A DNA stretch of 64,000 nt from Flavobacteriales bacterium (GTDB lineage: Bacteria; Bacteroidota; Bacteroidia; NS11-12g; UBA9320): the NCBI GenBank assembly GCA_020635395.1, contig JACJZV010000001.1:868001-932000 (forward strand), given 5' to 3'. The notes under the pieces were generated by a model. That model ran no database searches. It was not told the DNA's origin and was given only the letters and a program-made list of their open reading frames with translations. The first letter of the stretch is position 1. Each line of letters starts with the position of its first letter. Positions 9,234 through 18,154 of this stretch are shown here, piece by piece. Made by a program: the position numbers and the translations under genes.

Positions 9234-11171
9234 ATGAAAAAAGCAATACTTTTATCAGCTGCATTGGCAACCATATCAATAGCCAATGCACAAACAGATG
9301 CAAACGCAGGAGTAGTAAACATGGAGGATGGAAGCCATCTAAAAGCCATAGACGGAAGTCAGTATGCTACTACTCCAAATCAATCAATGGGCAACAAACA
9401 AATTCATGCAAAAAGCCGTGAGGAAGTGTATGATTTTGTTAGAGTAGGAAACACTTTTTATGATTTGCAAACAAATGCGGCTATTGGTAGAAGAGCCATT
9501 TTGCACGATGATGGAACAATCACTGTGGCATGGACATTTAGCGGCACCAGCAGCACCACATGGCCAGACAGAGGTTCGGCGGTAAATTATTTTGACGGAA
9601 CCGATTGGGGTGCAGAACCAACGGTAAGAACCGAAAATAACGTAAGAACTGGTTGGCCATCTATTGGCGTTTTGGCGGATGGATCAGTTTATACCATTGC
9701 TCATGATGCTGCCGATGGTGGTTTGGTAATAGCATCTACTTCGGCAAAAGGTGGAAGTACTTGGACAACTGGAAGCAACGTTGTAACAAATCCTAACGGA
9801 AATTTGATTTGGAACAGAACGGCAAACAATGGCGATATCATGCACACTTTGGTTGCATTTTCTGCCCAGTCAGGCGACCCAGATGTAATTATAAATGGTA
9901 TAACAAATCCAGTTTTATACTCCCGTTCGTTAGATGCCGGTAAAACATGGTCAACCCCAACGACCTTACCAGGCTACGATTCATCAAGATATTTAGATGG
10001 AGACGGAGATGTATATGCTATTGATACCCGCGATTCGGTTGTGGCAATGGTTATTGGTGGAAGATATAAAGATGTTACCATGTGGAAATCAATGGACAAT
10101 GGCGACAACTGGACAGTTTCTATTATCGATACGTTCGAAATTCCACGTTTTGTGTGGGGTAGAACATTGGTTGATGTAAACAATCCATACCTAACAAACG
10201 ATGGTGCAGTAGATATTTTGATTGACAACAACAACAATGTACACGTGGTAACTGGAAGAGTAAGTTATGCGGATGACGACACCACGGATGATTTAGCTCG
10301 TTCAGGAAGCCTTTATAATCTATTCCACTGGAGCGAAAACGAACCTATTTGGAAAGTATGTGGTACCCCAATTGACATGGACGGAGCCAACGGCTCAAAT
10401 GGTTCTCCTTATGAATTTGCTGATGAAACAACAAATAGCATGGACGCTAACGGTAACCCGAATGGAGGCCTAAGTTATGCTGCCCGCTACGGTGGAACCA
10501 GCCTTTCTACACACCCAAGTCTTTCGTGTGATGCAAGCAACAACATATATGTAACATACGATTGCCCTGTGGAGTTTACTTACCACGATTTTGGTGCAAA
10601 CTTTAGAGATGTACATATTTCTTTTTCAACCGATGGTGGAGCCAATTGGGCAATTCCTCAAAACGCCACTCAATTGCGTAAAAAAGAAGCCGTATTTGCT
10701 TGTATGACTAAGAAAACAGATGATTTTGTTCACTTCATTTTTCAGGTGGATGAGCATCCTGGAACAAACTTGCAAAACAGCGGAAGCGGTAACTTGCATC
10801 CAAACGTTGAGAATACAATATTCTATGCAGCTATTCCTGTAACCGACCTGATGGCCGGAAACATTGGTCAAAACACGTTGGGTGAGCGACCAATCGAAAA
10901 AGATGCGAAAGTGTTTGTGGTTAGTCAAAACCAACCAAATCCATTCAGTGCAGAAACCAATGTAATGATTTACTTGCGTTCTGGAAGTGATTTGTCATAC
11001 ACTATCACCGATGCAACCGGAAAAGTGGTAGCTACTCAAAATTTGGGCTACAACAACGCTGGAAACCACAACATTGTTATTGATGGAAACAACCTTACAA
11101 GTGGCGTATATTTCTACACCATTTCGTCAAAAGACAATAAGGTTACCAAATCAATGCAAGTAGTTAAATAA
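9234..11171 (+). CDS. Secreted sialidase-fold (BNR/Asp-box) protein with T9SS sorting domain
   Basis: A 645-residue protein with a signal peptide (MKKAILLSAAL... ending NAQ). The body has several Asp-box-like turns of the six-bladed sialidase propeller: SLDAGKTWS, SMDNGDNWT and STDGGANWA. The usual sialidase arginine triad and FRIP motif are not obvious, so enzyme activity is uncertain; propellers of this type in secreted Bacteroidota proteins are often only binding domains. The end is a type A sorting domain (QNQPNPFSAETN ... GVYFYTISS ... KSMQVVK), predicting T9SS export and surface attachment. It is a single-gene unit closed by the strong terminator at 11193. Confidence 0.85.
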   Translation: MKKAILLSAALATISIANAQTDANAGVVNMEDGSHLKAIDGSQYATTPNQSMGNKQIHAKSREEVYDFVRVGNTFYDLQTNAAIGRRAILHDDGTITVAWTFSGTSSTTWPDRGSAVNYFDGTDWGAEPTVRTENNVRTGWPSIGVLADGSVYTIAHDAADGGLVIASTSAKGGSTWTTGSNVVTNPNGNLIWNRTANNGDIMHTLVAFSAQSGDPDVIINGITNPVLYSRSLDAGKTWSTPTTLPGYDSSRYLDGDGDVYAIDTRDSVVAMVIGGRYKDVTMWKSMDNGDNWTVSIIDTFEIPRFVWGRTLVDVNNPYLTNDGAVDILIDNNNNVHVVTGRVSYADDDTTDDLARSGSLYNLFHWSENEPIWKVCGTPIDMDGANGSNGSPYEFADETTNSMDANGNPNGGLSYAARYGGTSLSTHPSLSCDASNNIYVTYDCPVEFTYHDFGANFRDVHISFSTDGGANWAIPQNATQLRKKEAVFACMTKKTDDFVHFIFQVDEHPGTNLQNSGSGNLHPNVENTIFYAAIPVTDLMAGNIGQNTLGERPIEKDAKVFVVSQNQPNPFSAETNVMIYLRSGSDLSYTITDATGKVVATQNLGYNNAGNHNIVIDGNNLTSGVYFYTISSKDNKVTKSMQVVK

Positions 11172-11192
11172 GATTTGGATTAGATAAAAAGC

Positions 11193-11224
11193 AAAAGCCC
11201 TTCGCAATGCGAAGGGCTTTTTTT
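11193..11224 (+). terminator. Rho-independent terminator
   Basis: A perfect 10-bp stem (AGCCCTTCGC / GCGAAGGGCT, extended by A-T pairs) around a 3-base loop is followed by a run of T, 22 bases after the stop of the sialidase-fold gene. Confidence 0.92.
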
Positions 11225-11350
11225 GTGACAAATTTTTTGGGAGGAAATATTGATTGATTTTTCTATCTCCTTCTCTCTCCATAATGGATATGGTGGTTTT
11301 TTGCAGTAGATACAGGGAGTTGTTGCTCTCCTAATACTTTGGGGGTATGG

Positions 11351-12613
11351 CTAATATACCCTAAAAAACACCCCCAAGCCGGCTTGTTGAATTGTAGAGT
11401 TTTTGCTGAACATAGCCCTACCATAAGCTTCTAAACCAATATATTTAAACTTTTTAGGAAAGGGCATGTACTTAATTGAGGTACTGCAGGTAATGCCACG
11501 AAATGGGAGAAGATCAGTGACCTCATATCCCTCGTATGGGCGTTTCTTAATTACACGGTATTGCAAAAAACCTTTACCAATTATGATTCCTACATTAATA
11601 CTGCTTTCAACACGTTTTGAAAAAGGATGGAAATAATAGCCCAATTCCGAACCTCCATAAATTGCATTAAATTCACGCAAAAGATTATAACGTTCATTAT
11701 CATCCGGAAATAAATCAAAGAGAACATACCTTCGATCTAGAAACCATTGGTAAGTATATTGGAAACTAATGTTTGCGGAAAGACATTTATTTAATAAAAA
11801 ACTACTGTTCCATTCTCCTCCAACCCAAAGAGGATTAAATTCCAACGTTTCAAAATCGGGGTAATTGTTTTTAAAATCCGCCCTAAAATAATTCATTCCA
11901 CGAACCGACAGCGTTGGTCGTAGCTTTGCCAAAACAGAATCGGCAGAATGTGTTGGAATCTTATAAAACAAACCCAAGCCTGCTTGACGCAATGTTGAAT
12001 TTTTGCTAAACATTGCTCTGCCGTAGGCTTCCAAACCAACATACTTAAATTTTTTGGGGAAGGGACTGTACCTAAATGAAGTACTAAAGGTAATGCCATA
12101 AAATGGCAGACTGGTTTCCGTATCAGATCCATCGTAAGGAGGTACTTTTATCAGACGGTAATGCAATAAACCTTTACCAATTATGATTCCTGCATTAATA
12201 CTACTTTCAACGCGTTTTGAAAAAGGATGGAAATAATAGCCCAATTCCGAACCCCCATAAATTGCTTTAAATTCATGCAAATGATTCCAACGTGCATCAT
12301 TAGGATATAGATCGAAATGAATATCGTTTTTTCTGTAATCTTGCTTGGTTATTTGAGCGTAAACGCTCAATGAAAGACATTTATTTACTGAAAAACAACT
12401 ATTCAGTTCACCGCCGATAATAAAAGGGTTATATCTTGAAGTTTCAAAATCGGGGTAATTGTTATTGAAGTCAGCCCTAAAATAATTCATTCCACGAACC
12501 GATAGGGTTGGTCGTAGCTTAGTTGTCCAAACAGAATCGGGAGAATGGAATAAGCCGAATGATTTTGTCGAAGAAAGCAATACAAAAGCTAAACCTGCAA
12601 TTTTTACTTTCAT
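11351..12613 (-). CDS. Internally duplicated outer-membrane barrel-like protein
   Basis: A 420-residue protein with a signal peptide (MKVKIAGLAFVLLSS). It consists of two homologous halves of about 195 residues: KLRPTLSVRGMNYFRADF occurs near residue 32 and again near 233, and the blocks YGGSELGYYFHPFSKRVES, SINAGIIIGKG/SINVGIIIGKG and KFKYVGLEAYGRAMFSKNS/KFKYIGLEAYGRAMFSKNS also occur twice. Alternating aromatic strands and a terminal aromatic residue in each half suggest beta-barrel strands. The repeat starts just after the signal peptide (HSPDSVW versus HSADSVL), so the second half looks like a copied mature domain joined in frame. The start codon overlaps the stop of the upstream T9SS remnant (ATGA). 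The function is unknown. Confidence 0.75.
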   Translation of the reverse strand: MKVKIAGLAFVLLSSTKSFGLFHSPDSVWTTKLRPTLSVRGMNYFRADFNNNYPDFETSRYNPFIIGGELNSCFSVNKCLSLSVYAQITKQDYRKNDIHFDLYPNDARWNHLHEFKAIYGGSELGYYFHPFSKRVESSINAGIIIGKGLLHYRLIKVPPYDGSDTETSLPFYGITFSTSFRYSPFPKKFKYVGLEAYGRAMFSKNSTLRQAGLGLFYKIPTHSADSVLAKLRPTLSVRGMNYFRADFKNNYPDFETLEFNPLWVGGEWNSSFLLNKCLSANISFQYTYQWFLDRRYVLFDLFPDDNERYNLLREFNAIYGGSELGYYFHPFSKRVESSINVGIIIGKGFLQYRVIKKRPYEGYEVTDLLPFRGITCSTSIKYMPFPKKFKYIGLEAYGRAMFSKNSTIQQAGLGVFFRVY

Positions 12614-12840
12614 AATTTTATCAGTTTAAAAGTATTTGTTTGCCCCCATGGGTTGGAAACAATCACGTAGTACATACCACTTTTTAAGGAGGATAAGTCA
12701 AACCATGCTTCACCCATTACCTCTTTTTGCACAATGGCTAGGCGAGAATATTGGTAGATGATTTTCATAGTGCTAATTATGCTTATTTTAATGTTATAAT
12801 TGCTTATCTCAATTGGTAAGAATTTATCAAAGATAGTCCG
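12610..12840 (-). pseudogene. Remnant of a T9SS C-terminal sorting domain
   Basis: This 76-codon stretch is open from just after an in-frame TAA to a TGA at 12610-12612. Its translation runs FDKFLPIEISNYNIKI ... AWFDLSSLKSGMYYVIVS ... TFKLIKL, a textbook end of a type A T9SS sorting domain, but the N-terminal cargo and the PNP motif are absent. The only ATG in the frame (12768) would give 52 residues without a signal peptide, so it could not be a T9SS substrate by itself. The stop overlaps the start of the barrel gene (ATGA), as in a translationally coupled operon. I read it as the tail of a mostly deleted secreted-protein gene. The remaining 112 bases up to 12952 hold nothing I recognise. 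Confidence 0.65.
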
Positions 12841-12952
12841 TTATTTGATATTCACCAATCGTTTCATTTATCAATCCAGTCACTGCCACAACAATCTATC
12901 AAAAAAGCTGATAGTTGTCTGAGATATTTTGCATTTAGTATATCACAAGATG

Positions 12953-13576
12953 CTATAATCCTTTGATATTTATATGTTTCAGCTTATAAGACGAATAGCC
13001 GGTATCGGTTTGAAAACAATTTTGGTCGCTGGTCATATACATTAACATTGTTCGTTTATCCACGTTACCGATTAGTATGAGAGGAGTTTTTTTGTCTTCC
13101 AAATTTTTTGTGATACCAACCATGATAAACTCATTGCATGAAACCCAGATTACTTCATCAATCCATCTTGAATTTGTACCAAAATATATTCTGTTCCAAT
13201 ATTTCTTTTGGTTATCAAACAATAGTATGGCTTGGTCAATGTCAGGAGAGGCATAATAATATTTTCCGTTTTTCTCCAAGTTTAATTGATAGCTGTATAT
13301 GTCTATAAACAGTGTACTATCGGGCGAGTATGTAATTATTGGTTTGTATATATCTAAAAATGTTTTGAGATAATTCGAATCCTGTTCATAGTCGCCATCA
13401 AAAGCCACCGTATCTTTAACATTGAAAGACGATAGATTGAAATTGTCAAAGGTGGCAACCCACTCTTTGAGTTCATTATCAAAACAATTTTTGTATGACA
13501 ATAGGTTTTTATCTTGTTCTGATGGCACAAATCCAAGGAAGAAAAAAGCCGATAAAAGAAGATATTTCACAAACAA
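12953..13576 (-). CDS. Secreted protein of unknown function
   Basis: I do not recognise this 207-residue protein. It begins with a signal peptide (MFVKYLLLSAFFFLGFVPS) and has no further membrane segment. The mature part is acidic and aromatic-rich, with alternating short strands (IITYSPDSTLFIDIYSY, WIDEVIWVSCNEFIMVG) that suggest a beta-rich periplasmic fold. There are four cysteines in the mature part. It lies upstream of the T9SS remnant and the duplicated barrel gene on the same strand, with a 112-base gap that makes co-transcription possible but not clear. Confidence 0.6.
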   Translation of the reverse strand: MFVKYLLLSAFFFLGFVPSEQDKNLLSYKNCFDNELKEWVATFDNFNLSSFNVKDTVAFDGDYEQDSNYLKTFLDIYKPIITYSPDSTLFIDIYSYQLNLEKNGKYYYASPDIDQAILLFDNQKKYWNRIYFGTNSRWIDEVIWVSCNEFIMVGITKNLEDKKTPLILIGNVDKRTMLMYMTSDQNCFQTDTGYSSYKLKHINIKGL

Positions 13577-13724
13577 TTGAAATGAAAAAAATCCTGTTTT
13601 ACATTGTCTTCAAACCTCAAAAATAACACATAATGATTAGATAAAAGACAGACTTCTTTGTTTAAACAAGGCTACAACAAAATATTTATTTGAAAATCTA
13701 ATGGAAATCATGCGGTTTGATAAC

Positions 13725-14996
13725 CTAATAATTTACCGAATCCAGCTCATTTTCTCTGTTGGCATCAAAGCGGAGCAACAAAAACAACATAACGGTAAAA
13801 GATATAAGGCTGGAACCGCCATAGCTAATAAAGGGTAGTGGTATGCCAATAACCGGAGCCAAATTGATGGTCATGGCAATGTTTATCAGAAAATGAAAAA
13901 ATAAAATACTTAAAACGCAGTAGGCATATACTCGGCTGAATTTGCTTCGCTGCCGCTCGGCAATATGAATTATTCTAAAAAATAAGGCCACATAAAGTGC
14001 AATGAGGATGGTGCAACCAAGCCATCCGAACTCCTCGCCAATGCTGGTAAAAATAAAATCGGTGTGCTGCTCTGGCACAAAATCACCTTTGGTTTGGGTG
14101 CCTTGCAAATACCCTTTTCCTAAAAAACCTCCCGACCCAATGGCCGTTTTTGATTGATCTACATTGTAGCCTAACCCTAATGGGTCGTCTATAATACCCA
14201 ACATTACCTGAATACGCTTTTGTTGATGGTCTTCCAATACTTTTGAAAAAGCAATATCAACCACTACGCTAAAAGCCATGCAGGCAGCCATGATAAGCCA
14301 TATTTTTCGCAATAAAGCTGCATCTGTATAAACAAATCCGGTAATGAGCAGGCCAAGAATAATGAGCGTAATTATCATGGGTATGATAGAAAAAGCGATG
14401 GTGGCTACGGCAAGAATGATGCTGACAATGCCCACTACCAAAATAACACCCGACAAGCCTTCGCGATACAAAACTAAGGCAAACGAGAAAAACACTAATC
14501 CGGAGCCGGCATCACCCTGCAATACAATCAACAAAATAGGGAGCAATACAATTCCGGCGGTAAACAGTTGATAGCGAATGCTTTTCATATCGGTATCAAT
14601 ATCGCTGATATATTTGCTCAGGGCAAGTGCTACGCCAAGTTTGGTAAACTCGCTTGGCTGCAAAAGAAACCCGCCAAAGGAAAACCATGATCGTGCACCG
14701 TGTTTTTCTGTGCCAATAAAAATGACCAGAATAAGCATGGCTATCCAAAAGGCAAAAAACCAGTAAGAAAATACCTCAAAAAACCGTGTTTCGATAAGAA
14801 AAAGCATAGAGCCGATGATGATAGACACCGCCAAAAACATGATTTGTCGTTCGTAATTATTGCTCAGATTAATGATACCATCATCTGTGGCAATGGATGA
14901 AGAGTAGATGCTGAGTAAACCTACGGTTGCCAATGCCAAAAATAGTAGCACCGTCAATACATCAAATCTCGATTTGCTCTCTATTTCATTCATCAT
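13725..14996 (-). CDS. rodA: Rod shape-determining SEDS peptidoglycan polymerase RodA
   Basis: A 423-residue SEDS-family protein with about ten membrane helices. Family marks include GDAGSGLVFFSFALVLYREG in the middle, HTDFIFTSIGEEFGWLGC and, at the C-terminus, PVIGIPLPFISYGGSS. RodA polymerises lipid II into glycan strands during side-wall growth and works as a complex with PBP2. It is the last gene of the mreB-mreC-mreD-mrdA-rodA operon; its ATG lies inside the end of mrdA (11-base overlap), with a second ATG one codon later. No terminator hairpin is clear downstream. Confidence 0.96.
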   Translation of the reverse strand: MMNEIESKSRFDVLTVLLFLALATVGLLSIYSSSIATDDGIINLSNNYERQIMFLAVSIIIGSMLFLIETRFFEVFSYWFFAFWIAMLILVIFIGTEKHGARSWFSFGGFLLQPSEFTKLGVALALSKYISDIDTDMKSIRYQLFTAGIVLLPILLIVLQGDAGSGLVFFSFALVLYREGLSGVILVVGIVSIILAVATIAFSIIPMIITLIILGLLITGFVYTDAALLRKIWLIMAACMAFSVVVDIAFSKVLEDHQQKRIQVMLGIIDDPLGLGYNVDQSKTAIGSGGFLGKGYLQGTQTKGDFVPEQHTDFIFTSIGEEFGWLGCTILIALYVALFFRIIHIAERQRSKFSRVYAYCVLSILFFHFLINIAMTINLAPVIGIPLPFISYGGSSLISFTVMLFLLLRFDANRENELDSVNY

Positions 14997-16815
14997 GGCT
15001 GCTCTCTGATGCTGCTTGGGGGTGTAATGGTCGCATAACTCTTTTTTCTAAATCGGGGCGTTGGCTAATGCTGTCGCGGTTTATATATTTTTCAATCATG
15101 AGCGTGCTGATTGGTGCGGCCCAAGTGGCACCATAGCCTGCATTTTCAACAATAGTTGCAATAGCTATTTTGGGGTTGTTCATTGGGGCGAAGGCCATAA
15201 AAATACTGTGGTTTTCGCCATGTGGGTTTTGGGCTGTTCCCGTTTTTCCGCATATTTCTATACCCGGAATTTGAACTCCTGCTCCTGTTCCGGCCAACAT
15301 CACACCACGCATACCTTCAATAACCGGTGCAAAATGTTGGGCATCAACCCGAGTAAGATGTTTTTCCGTAAAGGCAGAATTTATGCCCTCACCTGTGTAA
15401 ACATGAGGTGTATAGTAATAACCCCTATTGGCAATAATGGTGGCTATATTGGCAATTTGCAAGGGAGTTAGGGTTAACTCGCCTTGACCAATGGCCAGCG
15501 ATACGATTCTAACATAATTCCATTTATTTTTTCCGTGGTAGCGATGAAAATATTCTGCCGTTGGCACATTTCCTCCTTTTTCACCACTGATATCGCAACC
15601 CAATGTGTGCCCCAGCCCAAATCTATCTAAATATCCTGCCCAGTTGTTATATCCTTCTTCAATATTGGCAAAACGGTCTTGATGTAGGATTTCACGAAAA
15701 ACGTTGCAATAGTAGGCATTGCATGATGTTTGAATACTAAAGCGGAGGTCGGGGCTGCCAAAGTGCGGGTGGCAACGAACTGTTAAACGGCCAACATGAA
15801 AACCTCCGGCACATGTAAAACGAGTTTCTGGAGTAATAACTCCTTCTTGAAGACCTATTAAGGCCATAACCGTTTTAAACGTACTTCCAGGTGGATATTG
15901 TGATGTTATGGCTCTATTTATCAATGGTTTATTGGGGTCGGCGGCAAGTGCGGCATAGTTTTTTCCAAGGTTTTTTATGGCAAACATATCTGGTTTGTAG
16001 CCTGGGGTGCTTACCATGGCCAATATCTCCCCAGTGCTGGGTTCGATGGCAACAATGCTTCCGGTTTTTCCCTCCATCAGTTTTTCGCCATACTCTTGCA
16101 GCAGCACATCAAGCGAAACGTGCATGGCATCAGCCACTTTCGATTTTGAGTCGAATTCTCCGTTTTTATAAATATCTTTAATGTATCCGGCGTTGTTTCT
16201 CAAAAAATATTGTTTGCCTTTTACTCCTCTTAATCGTGTTTCATAATATTTCTCAATGCCGCTTTTGCCAATATATTCGCCAATGTCGTAGTATTCTTCT
16301 TTGTCGTTTTCGAGTTCTGTTCTTGATATTTCGGCAACATAACCGAGTGTGTGGGCTGCCACATTGTGTTTATATTTTCTATCACTTCGAGTTTCGAGGG
16401 CAAATTGAGGAAACGAATGCAAACCTTCTTGTATCCGGGCAAAATCTGCAGCCTCCAAATTTTTAATAAAAATGGCTTTTCCGTTATACGATTTTAGACT
16501 CCTAAATTTTTGCGAAACCTCATCTCTGCTCAGTTTTAACAAATGTGCCAAAGACGACATATCAATTTTTGAGGTGTCAAACGGAAAATGAATAACCAAG
16601 TCGTGGGCATCTTCATTAAACACAATTACCTCACCATTTCTGTCAATAATAAGCCCTCGGTCAGGATAGTCTGTAATAACTCGAATAGAAATGTTCGCAG
16701 ATTTTTCTACATATTTATCACTGATTATTTGCAAGTAAAAGAGTTTGGCAATTAGAACAAAGGCAAATAGCAAAATTGCTATTTTAATGACTGTTGCTCT
16801 ATTGTTAGTCGCCAT
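14986..16815 (-). CDS. mrdA: Penicillin-binding protein 2, peptidoglycan transpeptidase
   Basis: A 609-residue class B PBP with an N-terminal membrane anchor (residues 9-32), a pedestal/dimerisation region, and a transpeptidase domain with all three motifs: STFK (311-314, nucleophile S311), SCN (364-366) and KTGTA (524-528). It cross-links peptides in the periplasm during elongation, as the partner of RodA. The start overlaps the end of mreD by 11 bases and the end overlaps rodA by 11 bases, so translation is probably coupled through the operon. Confidence 0.96.
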   Translation of the reverse strand: MATNNRATVIKIAILLFAFVLIAKLFYLQIISDKYVEKSANISIRVITDYPDRGLIIDRNGEVIVFNEDAHDLVIHFPFDTSKIDMSSLAHLLKLSRDEVSQKFRSLKSYNGKAIFIKNLEAADFARIQEGLHSFPQFALETRSDRKYKHNVAAHTLGYVAEISRTELENDKEEYYDIGEYIGKSGIEKYYETRLRGVKGKQYFLRNNAGYIKDIYKNGEFDSKSKVADAMHVSLDVLLQEYGEKLMEGKTGSIVAIEPSTGEILAMVSTPGYKPDMFAIKNLGKNYAALAADPNKPLINRAITSQYPPGSTFKTVMALIGLQEGVITPETRFTCAGGFHVGRLTVRCHPHFGSPDLRFSIQTSCNAYYCNVFREILHQDRFANIEEGYNNWAGYLDRFGLGHTLGCDISGEKGGNVPTAEYFHRYHGKNKWNYVRIVSLAIGQGELTLTPLQIANIATIIANRGYYYTPHVYTGEGINSAFTEKHLTRVDAQHFAPVIEGMRGVMLAGTGAGVQIPGIEICGKTGTAQNPHGENHSIFMAFAPMNNPKIAIATIVENAGYGATWAAPISTLMIEKYINRDSISQRPDLEKRVMRPLHPQAASESSHDE

Positions 16816-17326
16816 CTTGCTGAACTGTATTAAACGAAAATTGGAAGAGCAAAATTAAGAAAATGGCAAGGCTGCTGCTGTAAATAATTTTGAGCAAAGT
16901 GTTCACAAAGTGATGAAATGAAAAACTCTCGAGCGACAGCAGAATGAAATGAAAAATAAATACAAACAGCGGCATATAGAGCAAATACCAACTTCGGTCG
17001 GTATTATTAAAATTAGGTCTAATGCCCGTGGCAAGCCACTCTTTATCAACAAATCGGCTGAAGTATTGATGCCTGAAAAACATCATAAATACACAAGTAA
17101 ACGAGTGTAGCCCAGGAGTGCCAAAACTATCGGCCAAAGCCCCAAGTAAAAATCCGGCCACATATCCTTGCCAATGCGGCAAATTGATGGGCAAAGACAT
17201 AAGCAGCATAATATATATCTGCGGAAACATATATTGATTGAGGTTGAGGTGGTCTATAATCAACACCTGAACCGCCACCAAAAGCAATGCTTTTAGACCA
17301 AATATAAACCACTCGTTACTCTTCAT
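16805..17326 (-). CDS. mreD: Rod shape-determining protein MreD
   Basis: A 173-residue integral membrane protein with five to six predicted helices, including an opening helix (FGLKALLLVAVQVLIIDHL) and the segment GYVAGFLLGALADSFGTPG that is typical of MreD. It is a membrane component of the elongasome, linking MreC/MreB to PBP2/RodA. Sequence conservation in this family is low, so the call rests on its size, hydrophobicity and position between mreC and mrdA, which is diagnostic. Confidence 0.9.
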   Translation of the reverse strand: MKSNEWFIFGLKALLLVAVQVLIIDHLNLNQYMFPQIYIMLLMSLPINLPHWQGYVAGFLLGALADSFGTPGLHSFTCVFMMFFRHQYFSRFVDKEWLATGIRPNFNNTDRSWYLLYMPLFVFIFHFILLSLESFSFHHFVNTLLKIIYSSSLAIFLILLFQFSFNTVQQDGD

Positions 17327-18149
17327 TGATGTATTTGTCTTGCAACTGGTCGAGTTCTTTTTTGAATAAATTTTTGATGATATACACCTCGCCCAATCGC
17401 GTCATGTCGGTGGACAATTTTACCTCCAACACCCAGTATTTGTTGTTCTCACTTTTTGATACTTTGCTGATATTGCCAATAGCAACCCCATCTGGAAACA
17501 AATCGGCGAATGGTGTAGTGGCCACTTCCTGTCCTACTTTTATATCGTAATGGTTGCTCACATTTTGAATTTGTACATAATCTGGGTTGGAGCCATTCCA
17601 ACTAAGTTTACCAAACCGAACTTCGCCTGCAATTTTTGGAGTGAGAATAAAATCGCTATTTAGAATGGACATGGCCACCGAAAAATTTTCGGAAACATCC
17701 ACAATTTTTCCGGCCACGCCTTGCGGACTAATAACCCCCATATTTTTTTCAACCCCCTGAGCATAGCCTCGGTTTATGGTAAAATAATTTTTTTGTTTTC
17801 GGATGTTGTTGTAAATAACCGTGGCCGGAATGTAGCTGTACAAAAGCTTTTTGGCAGAATCTTTGGCCAATAAAGTATCATCCGAAATAAAAATAAAGTT
17901 TTCTGTTCCGCGAGTTCTTAAAAGAATATTTTCATTTTTAAGTTTCTGATTTTCAGATTGTAAGGAAAAGTAATTGATTACATTTTTTCGTTGGGTTAAA
18001 ATATTTCCATTCACTTGGCTCGAAGTGCTGAAAAAAACAGCCTGATGATAATTGTTGAATCGAATAAGAGCAAAAAGTGAAATGCCCTGTAGTAGCAAAA
18101 AAAGCAAAATGTGAAAATTTGTCCGTATAAATTGGAGCAGATTTCGCAT
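17316..18149 (-). CDS. mreC: Cell shape-determining protein MreC
   Basis: A 277-residue protein with a short cytoplasmic N-terminus, one membrane helix (ILLFLLLQGISLFALIRF, residues 14-31), a coiled-coil segment (SLQSENQKLKNENILLRT) and a periplasmic double beta-barrel domain that contains GYAQGVEKNMGVISPQGVAG, the classical MreC core. It forms filaments in the periplasm that activate PBP2. It begins 5 bases after mreB ends and overlaps mreD by 11 bases. Confidence 0.95.
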   Translation of the reverse strand: MRNLLQFIRTNFHILLFLLLQGISLFALIRFNNYHQAVFFSTSSQVNGNILTQRKNVINYFSLQSENQKLKNENILLRTRGTENFIFISDDTLLAKDSAKKLLYSYIPATVIYNNIRKQKNYFTINRGYAQGVEKNMGVISPQGVAGKIVDVSENFSVAMSILNSDFILTPKIAGEVRFGKLSWNGSNPDYVQIQNVSNHYDIKVGQEVATTPFADLFPDGVAIGNISKVSKSENNKYWVLEVKLSTDMTRLGEVYIIKNLFKKELDQLQDKYINEE

Positions 18150-18154
18150 TTAGA

